A program made the position numbers and the translations under genes. Of a stretch of 64,000 nucleotides of DNA, positions 1-8,827 are shown in pieces (positions within the stretch are counted from its first letter, which is position 1; each line of letters starts with the position of its first letter). Under the pieces are notes generated by a model, which saw nothing but the letters and a program-made list of their open reading frames with translations, made no database searches and was not told the origin of the DNA. Source of the DNA: Hahella sp. CCB-MM4. GTDB taxonomy: Bacteria; Pseudomonadota; Gammaproteobacteria; Pseudomonadales; Oleiphilaceae. The DNA is taken from assembly GCF_002260525.1 (NCBI RefSeq), contig NZ_MRYI01000016.1:92732-156731 (forward strand), read 5' to 3'.

Positions 1-2367
1 GCAAATCCGGTTCTTGCCCCGGTTCTTTGCCTGATACATGGCTGTATCTGCATTCTTAAGTAGAGCTGTCGCATCCTGTCCGTCTGAAGGGTACATGCAG
101 AACCCGATACTGGTGGTGATGACATGTTCCTTGTTGTCCAGAATTTGAGGCTGCGCCACACGCAGCAGAATTCGTTGCAACACAGTGGTAATGCTATCAA
201 GATCACTTTCCTCATTCAGGAGCAGGACAAATTCATCTCCTCCCAGTCGGGCCAGGGTATCCGCAGTCCGGACGCAGGATTTGAAAATGCTGACGATGTT
301 TTTCAGCAGGCGATCACCAATGTCATGACCCAAGGTGTCATTCACCAGTTTGAAGTTATCCAGATCAATGACCGCCAGGGCAAAGCCATTCTTGTGCCGG
401 GCGGCATTCGCGATGGCTCTCTGGATTCGATCCATCAGCAGGTTGCGATTCGGCAATCCGGTGACTTCGTCGTAGTTGGATTTGTATTCCAATTGTTCCT
501 GATAACGCTTGGTTTCGGTGACGTCATTGACCACGCCAACATAATGACTGATATTACCGGCCTGGTCCCTTACCGGGGCGATCTGCAGATCATTCCAGAA
601 CAGGGAACCGTCCTTGCGATAATTGCGAAGCAGGGCGCCGCCCTTATCTCCTGAGTCAATGGCGCGTCTGATGCTGGCAATGCCGAGTTGATTACGGTCA
701 TCATTCTGCAGAAAGCGACAGTTCTTACCCAAGGCTTCTTCTTTTCGATAACCGGTAATACGTTCAAAGGCGGGATTCACATAGACTATGGGGTTGTCCG
801 GCAAACTTGTATCGGTAATCACAACCGCATTGATACTGGCTTCCACTGCCCGGGTACGCAGAATCAGTTCCTGCTCCACCTGGCGTTGCATGGATATGTC
901 CTGAAAGACCCCGATGACACCAGACTGTTGCTTGTTGTTATCCAGCAGCGGCACTGCTGAGACTAACAGTGTTCGGTTCGGCTCCTCGTTCTCAGATCGA
1001 ACGCCAATAACCTTGTTTAGTGAGGGATGCCCGTCTTCCAGTGTCTCGACCAGGGGCCATTCATCGGGAACCAGGGATTTGCCGGTGCTTTCCCACCAGC
1101 AGTCCTTATTGGTCAGGGAATGGATCGTTGTGAAGTCATGCCGTTCCCACAAATGCTCCATTTCATTGTTATAAAGCAATATTTCCCCATTGGACTGTGC
1201 AACGCATACACCAACGGGCAGGGTTTCCAGAATCGTACGTAAAAGCGCTTCACTACGCGTAAGCGCATTTTGCGCAGATTCTTTTTCCTCCATCTCGGCC
1301 ACTAACGCTGAGGTCCTTTGTTCAACCAGAGCCTCCAGACTGTCATATAAACGAGCCCTGCCCAGTGCGACCGAGAACTGGTGACCGATGGAGATCAGAG
1401 GTTTCATGGATTCGCTGTCCCAGGGTTCTCCAGTCTCGTTGGTCACATTGAGTATGCCGATGATTTCATTGCCGAGCTTCAAAGGAATGGTGGCATGGGC
1501 CTGCTGTTCGGATACTCCATCCAGCGCCGGGCAGCCTTGTATATTGATGGCTTCGGATAGTTGGTCGCTATGCATCGCGTGGGTGCAGGGGCACTGTGGA
1601 TGACAGCGTGCAAGAGTATCTTTGTTCACCTGGGGACCCTTGAATCCCATCAATCTCCACGGGTTATTCCAGTCAATGTCGTCGGGCATCAAAAGCCATA
1701 CGGAATCGGCATCGGGGAACTCTTTGACCTGGGACAGGGCTCGTTCAATGATCTCATGTTCATTGGTCGCGCCGCTTAGATCTGCCGTAAAATGAAACAG
1801 ACTGTTGATCAGTGTATTGGAACGGGTCAGCTGCTGATGTTTGGACTTTAATTCACGGTTCAGGCGAATGCCTTCTTCGTATGTGGAAATCAAAAGGTCG
1901 AGAATTTGCTGGCGGGCAGACGTAATAAAATGGCGTTTGCCTCCCAGTATCACTTCTACGCCCATTTTGACCCGGTCATGTTCCCGGTGCCGGATATTGG
2001 CCATGAAATATTGGATACGGGACATCAGATACTCTTCGTCATAAGGCTTGCGAATGAAGTTATCCGCACCGCAGAGCAGCCCTTGTATGACGTCCTGAGG
2101 ATCCGTTAGCGTGGTGACGAGAATGACCGGAATTGCTTCTGTCTCCGGGTTGTTTTTCAGATGCTTGCAAAGGGTGTAACCATCCATTTTGGGCATCATG
2201 ATATCGCTGATAATCAAAGTGGGAGGGTGATCGGACACCAGCTTTAAAGCTTCTTCACCATTACTGGCCACCACAACGCTGGCATGATTCTCCTCAAGCA
2301 AAGCCTGCAGTTGTAATGCCTGAGTCAGACTATCCTCTACGATCAGGATCTCGGTATTCTTTAACAT
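1..2367 (-). CDS. Response regulator-diguanylate cyclase (REC-GAF-PAS-PAS-GGDEF), 3' end outside window
   Basis: Reading the minus strand from ATG 2365-2367, preceded by a GGAGGAG ribosome site, gives 789 open codons running off the left edge. A receiver domain comes first (about 1-120, LIVEDS start and phospho-acceptor in ISDIMMP). A GAF-like region follows (about 160-330), then a coiled linker, two PAS domains (about 360-610; the second has the GKNCRFLQ signature) and a GGDEF domain with an intact GGDEF at 229-243. The last readable residues, ADTAMYQAKNRGKNRI, are the usual end of a GGDEF fold, so an EAL domain could follow. It is the last gene of the chemosensory operon, where WspR would sit, so it is probably the c-di-GMP output of CheA. 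WspR itself is only REC-GGDEF, so this is a much larger output protein. Confidence 0.9.
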   Translation of the reverse strand, partial: MLKNTEILIVEDSLTQALQLQALLEENHASVVVASNGEEALKLVSDHPPTLIISDIMMPKMDGYTLCKHLKNNPETEAIPVILVTTLTDPQDVIQGLLCGADNFIRKPYDEEYLMSRIQYFMANIRHREHDRVKMGVEVILGGKRHFITSARQQILDLLISTYEEGIRLNRELKSKHQQLTRSNTLINSLFHFTADLSGATNEHEIIERALSQVKEFPDADSVWLLMPDDIDWNNPWRLMGFKGPQVNKDTLARCHPQCPCTHAMHSDQLSEAINIQGCPALDGVSEQQAHATIPLKLGNEIIGILNVTNETGEPWDSESMKPLISIGHQFSVALGRARLYDSLEALVEQRTSALVAEMEEKESAQNALTRSEALLRTILETLPVGVCVAQSNGEILLYNNEMEHLWERHDFTTIHSLTNKDCWWESTGKSLVPDEWPLVETLEDGHPSLNKVIGVRSENEEPNRTLLVSAVPLLDNNKQQSGVIGVFQDISMQRQVEQELILRTRAVEASINAVVITDTSLPDNPIVYVNPAFERITGYRKEEALGKNCRFLQNDDRNQLGIASIRRAIDSGDKGGALLRNYRKDGSLFWNDLQIAPVRDQAGNISHYVGVVNDVTETKRYQEQLEYKSNYDEVTGLPNRNLLMDRIQRAIANAARHKNGFALAVIDLDNFKLVNDTLGHDIGDRLLKNIVSIFKSCVRTADTLARLGGDEFVLLLNEESDLDSITTVLQRILLRVAQPQILDNKEHVITTSIGFCMYPSDGQDATALLKNADTAMYQAKNRGKNRIC

Positions 2368-2393
2368 AACTCCTCCCTACCGTTGATCGCGTA

Positions 2394-3419
2394 TTACCTG
2401 CAAGAGGCAAACACCCTGTTAATAATTTCGGCAAGCTTTTGTGGCGGTGCCACTTGCGAGACAGCGCCAAGTCGGACCGCTTCTCCGGGCATACCGTTGA
2501 CCACGGCAGTTGCCTCGTCCTGCGCCAGGGTTAGTGCGCCGATGGAATGCAGTTGAGACATTTCCTGCGCGCCGTCCTGCCCCATGCCGGAGAGTAAAAC
2601 GGCCACTGTACGATGCTTGAAATGCTTCGCCACGCTCTCGAACAGGTGCCCTATCGACGGTCGGTTGTGACGCAGCGGCGGGCCGTTTGACAAGCGAATA
2701 TGGCCGTCACTGTCTATTTCCATATGACAATTATCCGGTGCCAGATAAACATGGCCGGGTTCGGCCAGTCTTCCGAATTCACCAATCTGAACTGGAAAAC
2801 CGGTGGTATTTGCCAGCCATTCACAAAAACTGCTCAGAAAACCCTGTGAAATATGTTGTACGACCAGAATGGGAACCGGGACCGGCGGAGTCAGATGCAT
2901 CAACAGTAACTTGAGCGCTACCGGGCCTCCTGTTGAAGCCCCGATCACAATGATTTCCGGTTTCTGTCGACTCAGCAGGTTGGGGGTAGCCTTTATCAAT
3001 GGTTGCCTGGGCGTTCTGCGTATCAGTTTGATATCGCTGATGACCCGTATGGTACTGATCAGTGCTGCCGCATCCTTTTCAAAGTTCGGATGCCCGGGGC
3101 CCTGTGGTTTTTGGAGCACGGTGATGGCTCCGGCTTCGAGAACCTTCATGGCCAAAGCTGTATCGTGATAGCTGTAGCTGGCAGTCACGACGACAATGGG
3201 TATAGGTTGGTTTTCCATGATCAGGCAAGATGCTTCGCAGCCATCCATTTCCGGCATATCAATATCCATGGTGATGACATTGGGGTGGAAAAGCATCGCC
3301 ATTTCCACCGCCTGATGCCCATTCTCAGCCTCTCCGACAACCGTCATCCCGGCTGCTTCAATGATATGCCGTAATAGTTCCCGGACGACGGATGAATCAT
3401 CCACGATGAGTACCTTCAT
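2394..3419 (-). CDS. cheB: Chemotaxis response regulator protein-glutamate methylesterase CheB (WspF-like)
   Basis: 341 aa. An N-terminal receiver domain (VLIVDDSS, phospho-acceptor D52 in TMDIDMPEMDG) is joined to a C-terminal CheB methylesterase domain. The catalytic triad is visible as Ser in IGASTGGP, His in VVQHISQGF and Asp in LLSGMGQDGA. By family knowledge it demethylates glutamate methyl esters on chemoreceptors and resets the kinase. It lies between the hybrid CheA and the diguanylate cyclase, the WspF position. In Pseudomonas, loss of WspF locks the Wsp system on. No methyl-accepting receptor gene is present in the window. Confidence 0.96.
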   Translation of the reverse strand: MKVLIVDDSSVVRELLRHIIEAAGMTVVGEAENGHQAVEMAMLFHPNVITMDIDMPEMDGCEASCLIMENQPIPIVVVTASYSYHDTALAMKVLEAGAITVLQKPQGPGHPNFEKDAAALISTIRVISDIKLIRRTPRQPLIKATPNLLSRQKPEIIVIGASTGGPVALKLLLMHLTPPVPVPILVVQHISQGFLSSFCEWLANTTGFPVQIGEFGRLAEPGHVYLAPDNCHMEIDSDGHIRLSNGPPLRHNRPSIGHLFESVAKHFKHRTVAVLLSGMGQDGAQEMSQLHSIGALTLAQDEATAVVNGMPGEAVRLGAVSQVAPPQKLAEIINRVFASCR

Positions 3420-3540
3420 AGAGTGACCTCTGGTCGATTCCTTTTCCCGCTCACGGTCATATCCTCGCTATTTTCTAAAACAGTTGCCTGATGTATCTAC
3501 AACCGTTATCCGACGAAACTGCAACAATTGTCCGGCGTTT

Positions 3541-5805
3541 CTACAGCAGCTGTCTGATGGTATTGAGCAGGTTCACCTGGTCAAAACTGCTTTTTACGAT
3601 ATACGCGTTAGCGCCCACATCGAGTCCGCGTTCCTGGTCTTCCGGACTTTGCAGAGCGGTGACCAGAACCACAGGCAGGCTGGATAATGATCGATACCTG
3701 CGGACTTTGTCGGTGAGCGTGAATCCATCCATATGGGGCATTTCGATATCCGAGACCAGCAGGTCAAAATCGGATTGTCTTAACATGCTCCAGGCTTCCA
3801 TCCCATCATTGGCTGTCGTCACCTCGTACCCTGCGTTTTCAAGAATGGTTTTCAGCAGGCCTCGCGAGGTGATGGAATCCTCTGCCACCAGGATCTTTGA
3901 TCGTTGTCCGGGGGCTTCCTCTGAGTACATTGTTATGGAGGAGTGGGCTGTGGCACAGGCCGTTTGATATAAATCCTGGGGATTGAGTACAGGTATGACC
4001 CTGCCGTCCCCTAGTTGTGTGGCGCCCAGAATATTGGGAACGCGGATCAGTTGTGGCCCCAGTGATTTCAGGATGATTTCTGTGTCATCAATGATTTCGT
4101 CCACCTGCAGACAGAAGTCTTTGCCGGCGGCGTAGAGTTGCACGGTCTGCAACCTGGTGCCTGAAATTCTTCTTTCCGTTTCGCCGTCCAGCTGCAGTAT
4201 TTCGGCAAGCCTCCAGACAGGAAGCACTCTGTCGGCGACGGTGACGGTCATCCTGTTTTCAATGGTTCTGACTGACTCCAGCGGTAAACGCATCGCTCGA
4301 ATAACCGCTTGTGCCGGAATCGCCATGATGAATTCATCCACCTTGACCAATAGGGCACGGAAAGTCGCCATACTTACCGGTAAGCGCATGCTGAAGGATG
4401 TTCCCTGGCCGGGAGTGCTCTCCAGCTGCACCTGTCCGCCGATCTGTTCAATATTGTCACGAACAATGGCCAGACCCAGTCCGCGCCCCGAAATGTCAGT
4501 AATCATGGAACTGGTGGATAATCCCGAATTGAATATCTGGTGATAAATTTCCTGATCGCTCAGGTCTGAAGCATCCTCTTCATTGAGAATTTTCTGTTCG
4601 ACGGCTTTGTTCCTGATCTTATCCGCATTCAGTCCCCGTCCATCGTCACTGATGGTGATCACAAATCTGGATGCGTCATCCTGGGAAAAATCAATCGACA
4701 ATATTCCTGCGGCCGATTTACCTGCGACCAGTCTTTCAGATGGAGGCTCAATGCCATGATCAATTGCATTCCGGATCAGATGCTGCAATGGAATCTTCAG
4801 TTCATCCAGAATACGTTTGTCCACCGTCAGCGAATCCCCTTCAACTGTCAGGTTAATCTGCTTGCCCGATGCCTGGGCAATCTCCTTGGCCATGACTGGA
4901 ATACCTTCCAGCAGAACATTGCAGGGGAGCAGCAAGACATTCTGCATTTCCAGATGCAGAGCTTCACTGGCCGTGGCAATGTTCCTGGCAACCTGTTCAG
5001 CATTTCGGGCCAGTATGCTCAGGCGATATTCCCATTGCCCAAGGTAGTCAATGACCCAATCGCTGAATTCCAGAAGCGTTTGCTGCTCGTCGGGGATTGC
5101 CTGTTTTAAATGCTCTGACTGCTGCCTGATCTGACGACAGGCAATCGCAATGTTGTGACGATGTCTGTGCCACTCAGTGAAATTATTGGCGGCCTCTTCT
5201 GCATGGGAGTGTGTTTGGACCGCTTCAAGTTTGGATTGTTGGAGGTCTTCAATATGAAACAGCAGAGTGTCCAGGCTTGTAACGTCTACCTTCAAGCGCC
5301 GCTTGGAGTTGACCGGACCAATGGGGGGCAATGGTGAAGTCGAGTCCTCCAATACCTGAGCGGAATCTGACGCGGCTTCTTCTTGTGGAAACGTTGCGCT
5401 GGCGTCCGGTTCGCCTGTTGCCAGGCTGTCCGACTCCAGTTGGATGCAAAGCATTGGTAAAGAGTCCGGCGCTTTGGCATCCGGATGTTTGATCAAGTGA
5501 TGCAACATTTTTTCGGCTTGTCTGCATAGCTCCAGGTGCTGCTGATTAAACTCCTGTTGGTTTTTCCTGATCCGGGCAAACAGGCTTTCCCAGGCCTGAC
5601 ACAGGATTTCCACGTCTCCCAGTGCGACAGCGCGGGAAGCTCCTTTGAGACTGTGAATCTCACGATAAACGGTTTCCAGCAATGCCGGGTCGACAGGTGG
5701 GGTTGCCATTGCAAGACGATCGGCCAGGTTACCAAGGCGCTCCCCTGCCTCCGCAGTAAAAGCGACCAGCAGGCGTTTGCGAAGACTTTCGTTATACTTT
5801 CCCAT
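3541..5805 (-). CDS. cheA: Hybrid chemotaxis histidine kinase CheA-REC (WspE-like)
   Basis: 754 aa. An HPt domain has the phosphorylatable His51 in REIHSLKGAS. A dimerisation/linker region follows, then an HATPase domain with N-box HLIRNAIDHGIEPP and glycine boxes DDGRGLN and GRGLGLAI. A CheW-like regulatory domain (about 480-620) and a C-terminal receiver domain (about 636-754, acceptor D686 in SDIEMP) complete it. Hybrid CheA with a C-terminal receiver is typical of WspE and of alternative-function chemosensory systems rather than flagellar ones. It should phosphorylate CheB and the REC-GGDEF protein downstream in the operon. The start ATG lies 73 bp after the end of the second cheW. Confidence 0.95.
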   Translation of the reverse strand: MGKYNESLRKRLLVAFTAEAGERLGNLADRLAMATPPVDPALLETVYREIHSLKGASRAVALGDVEILCQAWESLFARIRKNQQEFNQQHLELCRQAEKMLHHLIKHPDAKAPDSLPMLCIQLESDSLATGEPDASATFPQEEAASDSAQVLEDSTSPLPPIGPVNSKRRLKVDVTSLDTLLFHIEDLQQSKLEAVQTHSHAEEAANNFTEWHRHRHNIAIACRQIRQQSEHLKQAIPDEQQTLLEFSDWVIDYLGQWEYRLSILARNAEQVARNIATASEALHLEMQNVLLLPCNVLLEGIPVMAKEIAQASGKQINLTVEGDSLTVDKRILDELKIPLQHLIRNAIDHGIEPPSERLVAGKSAAGILSIDFSQDDASRFVITISDDGRGLNADKIRNKAVEQKILNEEDASDLSDQEIYHQIFNSGLSTSSMITDISGRGLGLAIVRDNIEQIGGQVQLESTPGQGTSFSMRLPVSMATFRALLVKVDEFIMAIPAQAVIRAMRLPLESVRTIENRMTVTVADRVLPVWRLAEILQLDGETERRISGTRLQTVQLYAAGKDFCLQVDEIIDDTEIILKSLGPQLIRVPNILGATQLGDGRVIPVLNPQDLYQTACATAHSSITMYSEEAPGQRSKILVAEDSITSRGLLKTILENAGYEVTTANDGMEAWSMLRQSDFDLLVSDIEMPHMDGFTLTDKVRRYRSLSSLPVVLVTALQSPEDQERGLDVGANAYIVKSSFDQVNLLNTIRQLL

Positions 5806-5878
5806 AGCTGAGACCGATAATCATTGGTGTTACACGTTGGCTTAATCAATATTGAGAATTTTTGCCATACAACCTTCC

Positions 5879-6484
5879 TCAACCCAGTGCGTTCACAATC
5901 AATTTTGGGTCGGCCAGTAGTCTGGCCGCATCAAGAACGGCATATTGCGACGACGTTATGCCGTAAAGGTAGTCACTTTGGGGGCCGCCCAGATATTCCG
6001 GCGTCGGTAAAATGTCGTTCTCGTATATGGCGTGCATGCCGATAACCTGGTCTGTGAGCAGTCCGAATTCCATGGTTTCCTCTGCAATGATCAGCAGGCT
6101 GTTACGGTCGGTGAGGCCTTTTTGGGGAAGTTTGAACAACACCCTCAGGTCGACGATGGAAACCATTCTGCCCATGTAACTGACCACGCCCATAATATGA
6201 GACGGCGTGCAGGGAATCGGGGCAATCTGCCTGGCGGGTATTACCGTAACCACGTATTCCGGGGGGACGGCGTATACCTCTCCTGCAATCAGGAATAAAA
6301 GCCAATCTTTGCTGGTTCGCTCCTGAAGATCTTCCTGCACGGTGGCGAGCGTTTTGGCACGCTCTTTTAAGAGCCGGTTTGTCATTTCCGGCGACGGGCT
6401 GAACTCTTCGCTAAGCACGTGTTGGCTATGCCTCAGCTGCTGCTTGAGAGCTTCCCAGTCAATGGCCCCGGAGACTGATGACAT
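5879..6484 (-). CDS. cheW: CheW coupling protein (WspD-like)
   Basis: 201 aa. An N-terminal helical extension with RLLKERAKTLA (about 35-50), usual in WspD-type proteins, precedes a CheW domain (about 60-195: LFLIAGEVYAVPPEYV, GVVSYMGRMVSIVDLRVLF). It should couple a receptor to the CheA kinase. It starts 2 bp after the cheR stop, so translation is likely coupled. Two cheW genes flank cheR, the wspB-wspC-wspD order. Confidence 0.93.
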   Translation of the reverse strand: MSSVSGAIDWEALKQQLRHSQHVLSEEFSPSPEMTNRLLKERAKTLATVQEDLQERTSKDWLLFLIAGEVYAVPPEYVVTVIPARQIAPIPCTPSHIMGVVSYMGRMVSIVDLRVLFKLPQKGLTDRNSLLIIAEETMEFGLLTDQVIGMHAIYENDILPTPEYLGGPQSDYLYGITSSQYAVLDAARLLADPKLIVNALG

Positions 6485-6486
6485 GT

Positions 6487-8193
6487 CTAAAGCTCCCTTA
6501 ACGTTTCAGCAATCAATGTATTCAGGTCACTGACTGTCAGTCCGTCACCCTCCGGGATTGGTGCTTCAGGAGACCATTGCAGCAAAAGTTCCCGGCAATT
6601 TCTAAGATGCTTTTTGGCTTCTTTCGGCTGCTGCAACCTCAGGTTCAGAAGTCCTGTGAAATAATGGGCAAGAATAAAATCAGGCTGTAAATAGAGCATA
6701 TTGCCCAACCATTTGAGGGCTCTGTGTGGTTGTTCTCTTTCAATGTCGACTGTCGCTAGAATCCAATAGGGGGCCGGCTCCAGACGGTTCAATTCAATGA
6801 CTGCCCGTGCCCACTCTTCAGCTTGCAGCAGTTGATTCAAATTGGCGTGACAGCGTGCATTCAGTAATCCGCATTGAATCCGTTGTCCCGGGCTGAGAGA
6901 ATGTGGTGGCCGGTTTTTGATAATCTCCAGGCAATCTGCGTAGGCGCCCTCTACGAACAGCCTGTTGGCTTCGACTATAAAATCGGTTCCAGGTGATTCA
7001 AGAGGATGACTGATGTCCGGTTCCGCAGAGTGTTGCGTGTCGGGCGACCAGCGCTCTTCCTGAGAATTTTCTCGAGCCTGCTCAGCCAAATCAGAAAAGC
7101 CGGATAAACCAGAAGACTCGGGGAAGCCAGAGGAGTCAGGAAAGCCAGAAGAGTCAGAAACGTGAGATGAGTCAGAAAAGTGAAGAGAATGAGGAGTATT
7201 CGATAAGTGGGCAGGTTCAGCCTCAAACCCCTGTATTTCTCCGGAAGAGGATGTCCAGGCACTGTCATCCGGAGGCAGGGGCATTGCTTGGTAAAGGTCG
7301 AAGGGCGTTTGCTTTAAGACGACGGAACTCGGCCAGTGATCCAATGCCACTCCCGCATTCTGGCATATCAGGCTTTCAGCGGCAGAAAGCAACAGAACGC
7401 CATTTCCAGACAGACGTTTCAACAGATTCAGCAAAGTATTGCTGGCCTGCTCAGTACTGAAATACATGAGGACATTGCGGCACAGAATAGCGTCAAACTC
7501 TGCATCTGTTGGCGCCAATACATCAGGTTTTCCGGAGCGTTCTACATCAATCAGGTTGAATTGACTGAACTGAACCCACCGAGTGAACTCGGGTTTTATC
7601 TTCCAATGTCGTTTGCCGGTCAATGGCGTGAAATATCTGTTTCGCCAACTGGGGTTGGTCTGTCTGAAAGACCAGGAGCTGTATTCTCCCCGTTGGCCCT
7701 TAGACAGGGACTTGGCATCAATATCGGTTGCGAGTATCCGAATATCCCATTGATCGGCATCGGGAATGAGTTGATGTAACAGGAAAGCCAATGTATAGGC
7801 TTCCTCTCCACTGCAACACCCGGCACTCCAGAACCTTAGTCGTCTCCTGCCTTGCTGACGTCGCTCGGCAACGAGCTCCGGTAGAAAGTTTGAACCAAAG
7901 TGCAGCCAGAATTCAGGGTCCCGAAAAAAATAGGTTTCGCCGATGGTTAATTCCTGGGAAAGGTGATGGAGGATGTGGGGGGAAGGATGTTTTTTCAACA
8001 ATTCCCGAATGAGTTGGCTGTCATTTTCACAACCTGCGCTCATGGCGGCCTGGCTCAGATGGCATCTGAGTTCACTCCATCTGTCCAAGGGAAAGTGGAG
8101 TCCCCACAAAGACTCAATCTTCTGCTGAATCAGCTTCTGTTTGACTCTGGAAACTTCTGATTTCCTGTGTCCACTAGTGGTCAGGCATGGCAT
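6487..8193 (-). CDS. cheR: CheR-type methyltransferase with C-terminal TPR (WspC-like)
   Basis: 568 aa from the ATG at 8193, preferred over an ATG at 8214 because GGAG lies 7 bp upstream of it and nothing comparable precedes the earlier codon. The N-terminal half is a CheR domain: helical part with LTIGETYFFRDPEFW, SAM site FWSAGCCSGEEAYTLA and NVLMYFSTE. A Ser/Gly/Asp/Pro-rich linker with an 18-bp DNA repeat follows. The C-terminal about 170 residues are TPR-like helices. TPR-bearing CheR proteins are the WspC class. The gene overlaps the upstream cheW by 20 bp. It should methylate the receptor glutamates that CheB demethylates. Confidence 0.92.
   Translation of the reverse strand: MPCLTTSGHRKSEVSRVKQKLIQQKIESLWGLHFPLDRWSELRCHLSQAAMSAGCENDSQLIRELLKKHPSPHILHHLSQELTIGETYFFRDPEFWLHFGSNFLPELVAERRQQGRRRLRFWSAGCCSGEEAYTLAFLLHQLIPDADQWDIRILATDIDAKSLSKGQRGEYSSWSFRQTNPSWRNRYFTPLTGKRHWKIKPEFTRWVQFSQFNLIDVERSGKPDVLAPTDAEFDAILCRNVLMYFSTEQASNTLLNLLKRLSGNGVLLLSAAESLICQNAGVALDHWPSSVVLKQTPFDLYQAMPLPPDDSAWTSSSGEIQGFEAEPAHLSNTPHSLHFSDSSHVSDSSGFPDSSGFPESSGLSGFSDLAEQARENSQEERWSPDTQHSAEPDISHPLESPGTDFIVEANRLFVEGAYADCLEIIKNRPPHSLSPGQRIQCGLLNARCHANLNQLLQAEEWARAVIELNRLEPAPYWILATVDIEREQPHRALKWLGNMLYLQPDFILAHYFTGLLNLRLQQPKEAKKHLRNCRELLLQWSPEAPIPEGDGLTVSDLNTLIAETLREL
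7108..7179 (-). repeat. 18-bp tandem repeat, 4 units, in the CheR linker
   Basis: Four adjacent 18-bp units (7108-7125, 7126-7143, 7144-7161, 7162-7179) differ by a few bases each. They encode hexapeptides of type FPDSSG, VSDSSG and FPESSG between the methyltransferase and TPR parts. The unit is a multiple of three, so copy-number change would only alter linker length. Confidence 0.85.
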
Positions 8194-8638
8194 CCCTAAG
8201 CTCCTTTTGCTCATTCAGATTCAGCAAAGCAGAGACATCATGAATCAGTAATATGCCATCGGGTAACGAAGCAATGCCTTTTAGCATGGCAGAAGGAGAT
8301 GGCAGAATTCCGTTAGCGATGGATTCTGATACCGTTGTACAGAACACATCGTCAACGCTGTCTACCAGAAGAAGCAAATCAAGCCTTGTGCAGGAAGCCC
8401 ATATGAGACGGTCTTCAATATGTGGCGGGCGGGGCGGGAGGCCGAATTTTTGGCGTAAGTCTACCACTGGCAGGAGTTTTCCCTGCACATTGATGACCCC
8501 GCAAATAGCATGCGGTGCCTGTGGTATAGGACAAATCGCAACAGTCCGTAGTACCTTCCTGATACTGTCCAGCTCAATTGCATAGCTTTGCTCATCGAGA
8601 CTAAAGCGCAGCAGTTGAACTTCCGTGACTTCCTGCAT
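8174..8638 (-). CDS. cheW: CheW coupling protein (WspB-like), first gene of the operon
   Basis: 154 aa, a single CheW domain: LLRFSLDEQSYAIELDSIRKV at the N-terminus, then GVINVQGKLLPVVDLRQKFGL and LLLVDSVDDV. It starts with AGGAG 7 bp before the ATG. It is the promoter-proximal gene of the Wsp-ordered cluster. In Pseudomonas the receptor gene wspA stands immediately before wspB. Here the upstream gene is a thiolase, so the receptor must be encoded elsewhere. Confidence 0.93.
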   Translation of the reverse strand: MQEVTEVQLLRFSLDEQSYAIELDSIRKVLRTVAICPIPQAPHAICGVINVQGKLLPVVDLRQKFGLPPRPPHIEDRLIWASCTRLDLLLLVDSVDDVFCTTVSESIANGILPSPSAMLKGIASLPDGILLIHDVSALLNLNEQKELRDAMPDH

Positions 8639-8662
8639 GGCATATCTCCTCAGATCAGTTTA

Positions 8663-8692
8663 AGCATAGCCCCCATGCTGTCTTTTGTACAA
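8663..8692 (-). promoter_or_regulatory. Candidate sigma-70 promoter of the chemosensory operon
   Basis: On the minus strand TTGTAC (8687-8692) is followed after 18 bp by TATGCT (8663-8668). The start codon at 8638 lies about 20 bp past the expected transcription start. The -35 region sits in the small palindrome TTTGTACAAA. Pattern match only. Confidence 0.45.
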
Positions 8693-8797
8693 ACGGAGTG
8701 GAGGTGCAAATGAACTTATGAAGTTACAGTTTGTAAAAGGGGCTGAGTGGGTATCAAAAGGGGAGAGCAGGCATCGGAAAGATGCAGAGAAGAAACC

Positions 8798-8819
8798 GGC
8801 CCCGTTGAGAAACGGGGCC
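8798..8819 (-). terminator. Terminator hairpin after the thiolase gene
   Basis: A perfect 9-bp GC-rich stem (GGCCCCGTT / AACGGGGCC) has a 4-base loop, 9 bp past the thiolase stop. On the minus strand it is followed by a T/C-rich tail (GGTTTCTTCTCT). It separates the thiolase gene from the chemosensory operon. Confidence 0.7.
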
Positions 8820-8827
8820 TGTAGGGA

